This document shows positions 57,277-64,000 of a stretch of 64,000 nucleotides of DNA, piece by piece. The position numbers and the translations under genes are program-made. The stretch comes from Hippophae tibetana (Eukaryota > Streptophyta > Magnoliopsida > Rosales > Elaeagnaceae), in contig CM072804.1 in NCBI GenBank assembly GCA_037013495.1, forward strand, positions 35,814,501-35,878,500, read 5' to 3'. A model generated the notes under the pieces. The model did not search any database and was not told the DNA's origin. It saw only the letters and a list, made by a program, of their open reading frames with translations. Position 1 is the stretch's first letter. Each line of letters starts with the position of its first letter.

Positions 57277-60200
57277 ATGGATTCTACGTCGTTCAAGAAG
57301 GGAGGGATTGAAGAATTGCAGAGGGATGAGTCGGTCCGATCGGAGCAAAGTGTTGTCGATGGTGGAGTTGGAAATGAAGGTGGTAGTGGTGGAGAAGACA
57401 AGGACGATAAAGGTAAATTTGTGTATTTTGGGTGGGTGTATCATCTCGGCGTTAATTCGATCGGTCAGGAGTACTGCCACCTAAGGTTCCTTTACATTCG
57501 AGGCAAGTACGTTGAAATGTATAAACGTGATCCACATGAGAGCCATGACATTGTAAGTTTCTTCAATTTTGTCTGTCTTTTTTAGGCGCTTTTCTAGTTT
57601 GTTATAAATATCTGGAAATGTATTATCTTTTGCATTATTTAGCTCTGGATTTTCGTCCAATGTTTACGGAATGTGAAAATTGTAGACTAGGTTGCTGGTA
57701 TATTTCTGAGTTTTCGATTCTGACGAAGTGATCCTTTGAGGTGTGGATATTGATTGCGTAGTTAGAAGCTCTGTCTCTACATTTGTTTGGCTTAGGATAA
57801 GAAATGCCGGATTATGATTTAAGATTAGAAGTTGTTATGATATATTCGTGTACCTGGCTTTTATACACTAGGGGCCTTAGACTAAGAAGCTGGTGACTTA
57901 AGGACCTGATCACAGATTCGAAGTCTGAGGAAGGCGAAAGGAACTATCTTAGCTTAGTTTGGAGGTAGAGTCCACGGATCCTATTGTATAAAAGCTACGG
58001 ACTCATGCAGATAATCCTTATAAAAAGACGTCATTTTAATGTTAAGATATACTCGTGAACCCATAGCTTTTATACTGTGGGGGTTCTTAGACTCTACCTC
58101 CAAACTGAGTTACGACGAGTTCCTTTCGCCTTCCACAAGCTTCAAACTTGTGACCAGATCCTTAAGTCAACAGATTTGTAGAAGCACGTCTCAGTTGGTA
58201 CCAGCTTCTCAGTTTGGAGGTGAAGTCTAAGGACCCCCCATTGTATAAAATCTACAAGTCCACGAGTATATCCTAACATTAGTCTCAATTGGTACCAGCT
58301 TTTACGAATCTGTTGACTTAAGGACCTGGTCACAAGTTCAAAGCCTGAGAAAGACGAAAGGAACTCGTCGTAGCTCAGTTTGGAGGTAGAGTCCAAGAAC
58401 CCCCTACTGTATAAAAACTACGGGTCCACGAGTATATCTTAACAGAAATAGTAGCTGAAATTAAAGGACTAATTTTAATTTCTTTGATTTTTTCCCCTTC
58501 TCCATTTGGAATATATATATCTTTCGGAACTTGAGGCATATAACGAATTCTATAGCTTAGATAAGAAGACAGGAGGAAAATTTTATGACATCAGGGTGGT
58601 GAAGGAGGATATGAACCGCACTATATATATTTTTCCCATTGATCAATAATACAAGTAACTCTGAGCTGTGTTGAAGATAAAATAAATGGGAATTTATCAG
58701 AGCTGGCCTAATAAAATATGAAGTGGACGAAAACAAATCGGAGATGTTATCCACATGTATTTTAGTGCATGATATCCTATATTTGCATCTTATCTAGGAT
58801 AATCACAATTCAATGTAGAATGCAACTATCACTTATATTACTTTTCCAAGATCATCCTCGTGTAAGATTAGAAGCATAAAATTTTGTGTGGTTTGAGATT
58901 TGAACTATGTTACATTATTTTTTTCAGGGGCATTAAGAAAGTTCTCTATTAGTGTTAAGATATGTTGTTGGATTACTACTGCATTATTTTAATCATCAAT
59001 TTCATTAATTTTTTGCTTAGTGTTACTGACACTAAATTTATTAAACATGGGGCCAAACTGTCAAATCATGCGAAAAATGCTGTGGAAGAAACAAATTATG
59101 TGGCAATAGTGCCACCCAACTGTTTATTGTTAGTTTTCCTGTCTGTGTTTTGTTCTTAATGTATCTTTTGACCAGAAACCTATCAGGAAAGGTGCTGTTG
59201 GGTCAACACTAATGGTTGAAGATCTAGGGAGACGAAAGATCAACAACAAGGTAATTCCTTGTCAAGTCAGAAGTTATCTTAACTTATGTCTATCAAATTC
59301 ATATTTTTTCCTTTCAAATTTGGTAGATTATAATTTTACATTTTTGATGAGATATGCAATGAAATTTCTTTTTTGCAGGATGTATATGTTCTACGATTTT
59401 ATAATCGGTTGGATGAATCTAAAAAGGGAGAGGTAAGTTGGGATTCCATTATGCCTGCACAAGAATAGTTGGCCATATTTTAAACACTGCATTTTCTGTT
59501 TATATGATAAAATATTCTGCACTTTATGTAACTTTTCTGAGAAAGCATCTCCATTAATTTTCTCCTTATATTTTTTGGTAATAAATTCCTGGAGAAGTTT
59601 GGTTTTCAAGTATACTTTTCAAAAGAACAGTAAATAGTGTCTAAAGTTGTGTTGGAGACTTGTTTCTAGGATCTGGAAGCATTTATCCTTATGTTTCGTA
59701 AATTTTACCATTATGACTTGTAAATTGTGCATTTGATAAAGTCTAACCAGAGATCATACCAGACGTTACTTCTTAGTCTGTAATATATAGCCTATGATTA
59801 AATGAATTAGTTGTCCTCGTAGTGTCATTCTTCGTCCACTTTTATGCTAAACAAAAAATCAAATTTTGTTCCCATACTTTAAAATGTCTAACCTATTTAA
59901 TCCATTAACACTATTTTGTCAACTTGAATGGTTGTTAATTTCAGTCAACCTAAGAAGTTTGACTTTTTGAGTCTTCTATAAGTGACTAACGTTGAGTTTT
60001 GTTCAAGTTGACGAAACAATGTTACTTGGAATAATTTTTTTCAAAATTCTACAATGTGAGGATTCAATTGAATGAGTTTTTGTTATAGACGAATTGGACG
60101 GAAAATGGTTGATTCATTTCATTCTATAGCCCTTTTTCAAGTATCTTACCTTTTGGGTCTGGGATCTCCGCTCACATATTTTCTTTCATGTGTTGATAAT

Positions 60201-63200
60201 AAACTTGTTTAATACAAAGGAATTAGGCACCCTATGATCAACGTTAAGTCTTACCTTAGCCCATAGGAGCCCATTAGTTAAGCCCAATGAATCATTGTTG
60301 GCTTGTAGGCTAGCTCCTACTAGCCTGAGGACAACACACTCGTTAGAGCCCTCATCGAGGAGGACACATTGGCTAGAGCCCGTACTAGCCTGAGGAGGGC
60401 ACACTGGTTAGAGCTCGTACCAGCTCGAGGACACACTCACTTGAGCCAAATCTAGCCTAGGACATAGCTTGATCCCAAACTTGCATCCAGTATGTGTCTC
60501 AACTTAAGGGCACCGCTGGAGTTGAAGAATGTACGAATCCTAAGCCTGACATGTTAGGCGATCCATCGTAACACTGTTCATTCCAAGGGTTCTATGCGCA
60601 TCTCTAGCTCTTGTAAATCTCTAATAAACCAATGCCACATGTATCAGTCTCTTAATATATATAGATGAATAATAGGCTTAAGTAGGGAACTTTGGAACCA
60701 CCATATGTTGTAACCCTCTCTTGGGATTCTCTCAAATATTTTGGCTCCTACTGTGGGTCTTCCAAGCTTTTCTGGTCACAGAAAAACGTTGAAATCTCAT
60801 AGCTTTAAGATATTATGGGAATCCTAGTACAGAAAATAGGAAACCTAGCTTGGACGAAGAAGCGTAAAGATGAACTTAAGAGAGAAACTTATCGTAAACG
60901 ATTTGAAAATATCAAAGGATGAAGTTTATGGCCTAGAAATCTAGCGAGAATAAGCTGGAGTGCTACGAAATGACCTAAAATGATAAATCTGGCAGCCTGA
61001 TTTTCCACACATGGACTAATATTCTCTTCAGGAGAAGTTCTATTAAAAGTGTCAAAAGGATGGAGTGAGGCCCCCCTTATATATATATACAATAAAAAAT
61101 AAAAAATATATATAGTTCTCAAATCGCACAAGATACATTAAAAAGACACAACGTAAGCTGAAAAGCCAATAGTAGAGAAAAAGGCACATTATTCTAAGAG
61201 GTTATGAAGGACAACTTATCTTCATTTATTGATGGCCATTAGTAACTAATTATTCATCAAATTTTGTACAAATTGAAATAAAAAGGGACTTGATATTTGG
61301 TACAAAAGAAATAACATCTTGTTACGAGCGGTATGGTTTACCCTAACCCATGAGGTGAAGCCCAATGAATCATCATAGTTTAACCCTCATCAACCTAAGG
61401 ACTCGAGAAGTATACACTGACTAGGCCTTATACCAACTTGGGAAAGATGTCCTCACTAGAGCTTGATCTAGCCCTAAACACAATAAACTTGCATCCAGCT
61501 CATGTCTCAACCTGAGAGTGCGCTCGAGTTAAAGATTGTATGAACTCTAATCCTAACATGCTAGACGATCTATCGTACCACTATTCATACGAAAGGGTTT
61601 TATGCACACCCCTAACTCTTGTGAATTTTTAATAAATTAGTTTCACGTCTATCAACCTTTTAGTATATATAGATGAACAATAAGCTTGAGAAGAGACCTT
61701 TGGACCCATTATACGTTGTAACATTCTCATTGGGATTCTCTCAAACAAAACTCAACTCGAATTTTTAAATATACAATCATTTAACATTCAAGTTGTTAAA
61801 ATGTTCTTTGGACGGTCTTATATTTATCAAAAGAAAAGTACATAATCTATAATAGTGCATAATTCTAGTTCTATTCCAAAAATAATTTTCAATAGGATTA
61901 TGATGCATTTTTGTGGATAAGTACAACTATTTGATTTTTAATTTTTTGCAAAATGTGCATAGAAAGTTTACACTGGTAGAGGTTTTTAGTTGTTACATAT
62001 TTGAAAAGATTGTTTTTGTTTGCAAGGGAAATCCCTTTGTAGATATATTGATGGCATATATCTGAATATGAAGGAGTTGATTCTTAGTGAATTGAAGTAG
62101 TTTGTAAAAGCTAGTCGATGAAGTGTGAACCACTTTTGATGCATTGCTTGGTCTTGTAGCTGTTTCTTTTCTCAATATTAGTTTGTTGTGTAGCCATCAT
62201 AAGTTTGTTGCTTTTGTTAGTTTAATTTTGAGGACCCAAAATATGTTTTTGGAGTTTAAGTGAAAGTGATCTATATATACATTACAGATGTATAGACTAT
62301 ACTTTAGTTTTACGTATAAATTGTAAAGATTGAACATTAGTTTATGTCCAAAGTTTAAATTAATTATATCTAAAACATGTACATGCTATTTTGGGCAAGG
62401 TTTTAAAAGTCTTTTTTATGCATTTAGGCGTTTTTCTTACGAGCTTGAGGCGTATGAAACATAAGTCTTATTTTAAAGAGTGTTGACACAATTTTCTCTC
62501 ATGTTGCAAGTTATAAGCCTAGAAAATATTACTAAAATAACATTCATTAAATAAAAAAATTATAACAATATAGTCATATTAAACATTTAAATGGTCATGA
62601 TAACAAATCAAAATGTAATTGCAGGAATATTAGTAGGAGAGAAGTACCGAAATGTGAATAACATCTCCTTGAAGAATATGATAGAAGCATGTAATGGACA
62701 GAATTGGGATACTTGAAGAAAAATACATAATTTCATGTTAGTTGTTTTTCTGTTAAAAACTAGTTTTTAGCTTGGAATGTATACAGGTATTGGCATCTTA
62801 GATTTTCAAAGCATCGATGATAGCATAACCCAAAAACAAAGAAATTTTGAGGCATATAGCCTCAATAGTCTAATTGCGCACCAATTAATTGTATAAACCT
62901 CAACTAAAAAAATGCACAAGTCTCAAACAAACCATTTGAGGCGAAGCCTACTCGTTGCATAGATGAGGCTTACTAAGGTAAGCTGCATTGCGAGTTTCAA
63001 AATAGCAATTTAAAACCATGATTTTGCATCAATTTCATCGAATTTTGGCCCAGAGTATGGTATTTGAGTGTGGTTTGTTTGTAAGTGAGCAGTCACAACC
63101 GTTTGGTTCTGTTGGGATTGATTTGGCACATTTGTGACGAAAAAATTATGGATTTTTGAGAGAATGGATCAATTTTGACAATGTTTAAGTCATTGTTTTT

Positions 63201-63672
63201 AATATTTTTTATAGGCTTATTTTGTGCACATTTTGGGAACTAGTGAAACATTTGAGTGAGTGAATATATACTTGAAAGTTGGGGGCAAAGGAATGAAAAT
63301 GTCCTAAAATGCTAATCAACTTTTTAGACTGCATTTAGTTGTTATAAGTTAACACAAAATTAGTGTGTTTTGGTCGATACATATTCTGTGATGTTTGCTT
63401 TTGGGTATTCTTGTATTCTCTTATATTGAAGTTTGTATTTTCATTAACGTTCATAGTCTGCCTAGTATTTATTTATAAGCTGATTTTTTTTATTAGTTTG
63501 ATTTCTTGTACCTATTCTACTCTTTGATTGTTTTTACGTTGTGAGTTATTAAATGTAAGTATCAGTTTTATAATTAAAATGCTTCACAATTCATTCCTTT
63601 CTAAAGATTGCTTGTGTCACGGCCGGAGAAACTCAAAAGTGGATGGAGGCACTTGAGCATGCCAAGCAACAG
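57277..63672 (+). CDS. EDR2-like protein (PH-START family), 5' part
   Basis: Four coding exons are visible: 57277-57552 (92 codons), 59176-59250 (25), 59379-59432 (18) and 63607-63672 (22). All joins are phase 0 with GT-AG borders (ATT|GTAAGT, ACCAG|AAA, AAG|GTAATT, TGCAG|GAT, GAG|GTAAGT, AAAG|ATT, CAG|GTAGAG). The start is the ATG of MDSTSFKKGG; residues 28-46 are Gly/Asp/Lys-rich. The PH domain begins about residue 48 with FVYFGWVYHLGVNSIGQEYCHLRFLYIRGKYVEMYKRDPHE. It continues through KPIRKGAVGSTLMVEDLGRRKINNK and DVYVLRFYNRLDESKKGE, and ends near ETQKWMEALEHAKQQ. The order and text match plant EDR2-like proteins, in which a START lipid-binding domain and an EDR2_C domain follow; those exons would lie right of the window. 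PH and START domains bind membrane lipids. In Arabidopsis EDR2 restrains pathogen-induced cell death; whether this paralogue does so is unknown. No defects seen. Confidence 0.88.
57840..58445. repeat. SINE-like repeat cluster in intron 1
   Basis: A unit of about 165 bp is present in several copies. The most complete is 58280-58445 (plus), with an A-box-like GTCTCAATTGGTACCAG and, about 50 bp on, a B-box-like AAGTTCAAAGCCTG. GAAAGGAACTCGTCGTAGC, GTTTGGAGGTAGAGTC, TGTATAAAA(C/G)CTACGG and the end GTCCACGAGTATATCTTAAC follow. Other copies: about 57880-58005 (plus, lacking its start), 58041-58184 (minus), 58186-58275 (plus, internally deleted) and a minus-strand tail at 57840-57880. The two boxes suggest a tRNA-derived SINE. 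No poly-A tail or target duplication was resolved. Confidence 0.55.
60209..61743 (+). mobile_element. Small non-autonomous LTR element in intron 3
   Basis: Two direct repeats, about 60209-60734 and 61298-61743, share the blocks AAGCCCAATGAATCAT, AACTTGCATCCAG, CATG(T/C)TAG(G/A)CGATC, TATATATAGATGAA(T/C)AATA and GGGATTCTCTCAAA. The left copy is followed by TTTTGGCTCCTACTGTGGGT, like the TTTGGCGCCCACCGTGGGG motif after Tat-type LTRs. The right copy is preceded by the purine tract AAAAAGGGACTTGATATT, the same arrangement as at the Tat 3' LTR (16050-16078). The interior is about 560 bp and has no gag or pol. It inserted in the sense direction relative to the host gene. Target duplication not found. 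Confidence 0.6.
62390..63020. repeat. Possible fold-back repeat in intron 3
   Basis: GGTTTTAAAAGTC...CTTGAGGCGTATGA on the left faces GAGGCGAAGCC...GCAATTTAAAACCATG on the right, giving imperfect inverted ends with GAGGC-rich subterminal sequence. This pattern is common in plant hAT/Mutator-like MITEs. Limits uncertain. Confidence 0.3.
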
Positions 63673-64000
63673 GTAGAGGTCCCCTTTCTTTCTTCTTTCT
63701 ATCCCCTGCCATAATAAGATACATATTTAAAACATACAAGAATTGTACAAGCTGCAGCCCATAAATTGTTACATAGTTCTCAGTAAGTTCGATAAATTAC
63801 TTCCAAGGTCTGGAAACAACTAAAACAAGCTCAAGCTGAGAAATCTTCCCAGTTACTCTGAACAGAAAATATAGAATAACTCATAAACTCCTTTGAGGCC
63901 AAACAGGCAGGTCCTTTAGCTTTGGGTTGCAACTGAATGAGCTATAAGGAACATGTTACCTACAGACATTTCTTTTCTCCATGTAATTGGATCCTCTGAC
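63673..64000 (+). other. Intron 4 of the EDR2-like gene (continues past the edge)
   Basis: It begins GTAGAGGTCCCC after exon 4. No further exon of the family could be recognised before the window ends. Confidence 0.6.

Noticed and set aside
57253-57480. Minus-strand frames over the first EDR2-like exon
   Set aside because: They are shadows of the conserved plus-strand PH domain exon.
1-64000. Integrated plant pararetrovirus sequence
   Set aside because: No movement-protein or coat/protease arrangement of that family was seen; all reverse-transcriptase remnants fit Ty1/copia or Ty3/gypsy elements with LTRs.

Overview
This is nuclear DNA from a flowering plant, probably a eudicot. The evidence is two intron-split genes of plant-type families and a dense nest of plant retrotransposons (Ty3/gypsy Athila and Tat types, Ty1/copia Tork and Angela-like types), plus a CACTA transposon and MITEs. 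Everything here was read by eye. Family names rest on motif recognition and lineage names are the least certain part.

Layout. 1-6069: scrambled Athila-like element with a chimeric 5' end and a pol gene that has lost reverse transcriptase, RNase H and the integrase core. 6070-16599: Tat-type Ty3 element with decayed gag-pol, tandem repeats, a long antisense ORF and a 3' LTR. 16600-17906: no gene seen. 17907-26871: Tork-type copia element with both LTRs (639 bp each) and a TAATA target duplication, split by two solo LTRs of a 1.87-kb Athila-type family. 26872-30368: intergenic, with an AT-rich inverted repeat. 30369-31663: intact two-exon gene for a bS6-family ribosomal protein, using a GC-AG intron. 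32941-34140: MITE-like repeat with degenerate telomere-like sequence, then a minisatellite. 34297 to about 55130: ruins of an Angela-like copia element. They are opened by three 1.5-kb solo LTRs (each with a 5-bp target duplication), by a small copia element and by a CACTA transposon. The CACTA element in turn carries a hAT-type MITE and an inverted-LTR insertion. 57277 to the right edge: first four coding exons of an EDR2-like PH/START-family gene. Its introns hold a SINE-like cluster and a small LTR element.

The two host genes look functional (open frames, consensus splice sites apart from one GC donor). No transposon coding region is intact: each carries stops, frameshifts or deletions. 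The nesting order can be read from target duplications, and removing each solo LTR with one duplication copy restores the interrupted frame.

The most unusual object is 44883-47383. It is one complete Athila-type LTR, then repeated primer-binding sites, the last of which extends into a 39-nt complement of tRNA-Asp. An inverted 0.5-kb LTR 5' end follows. A perfect 5-bp target duplication (GTCGT) flanks the whole unit. It looks like an aberrant reverse-transcription product, with a U3 end at both termini, that was nevertheless integrated.
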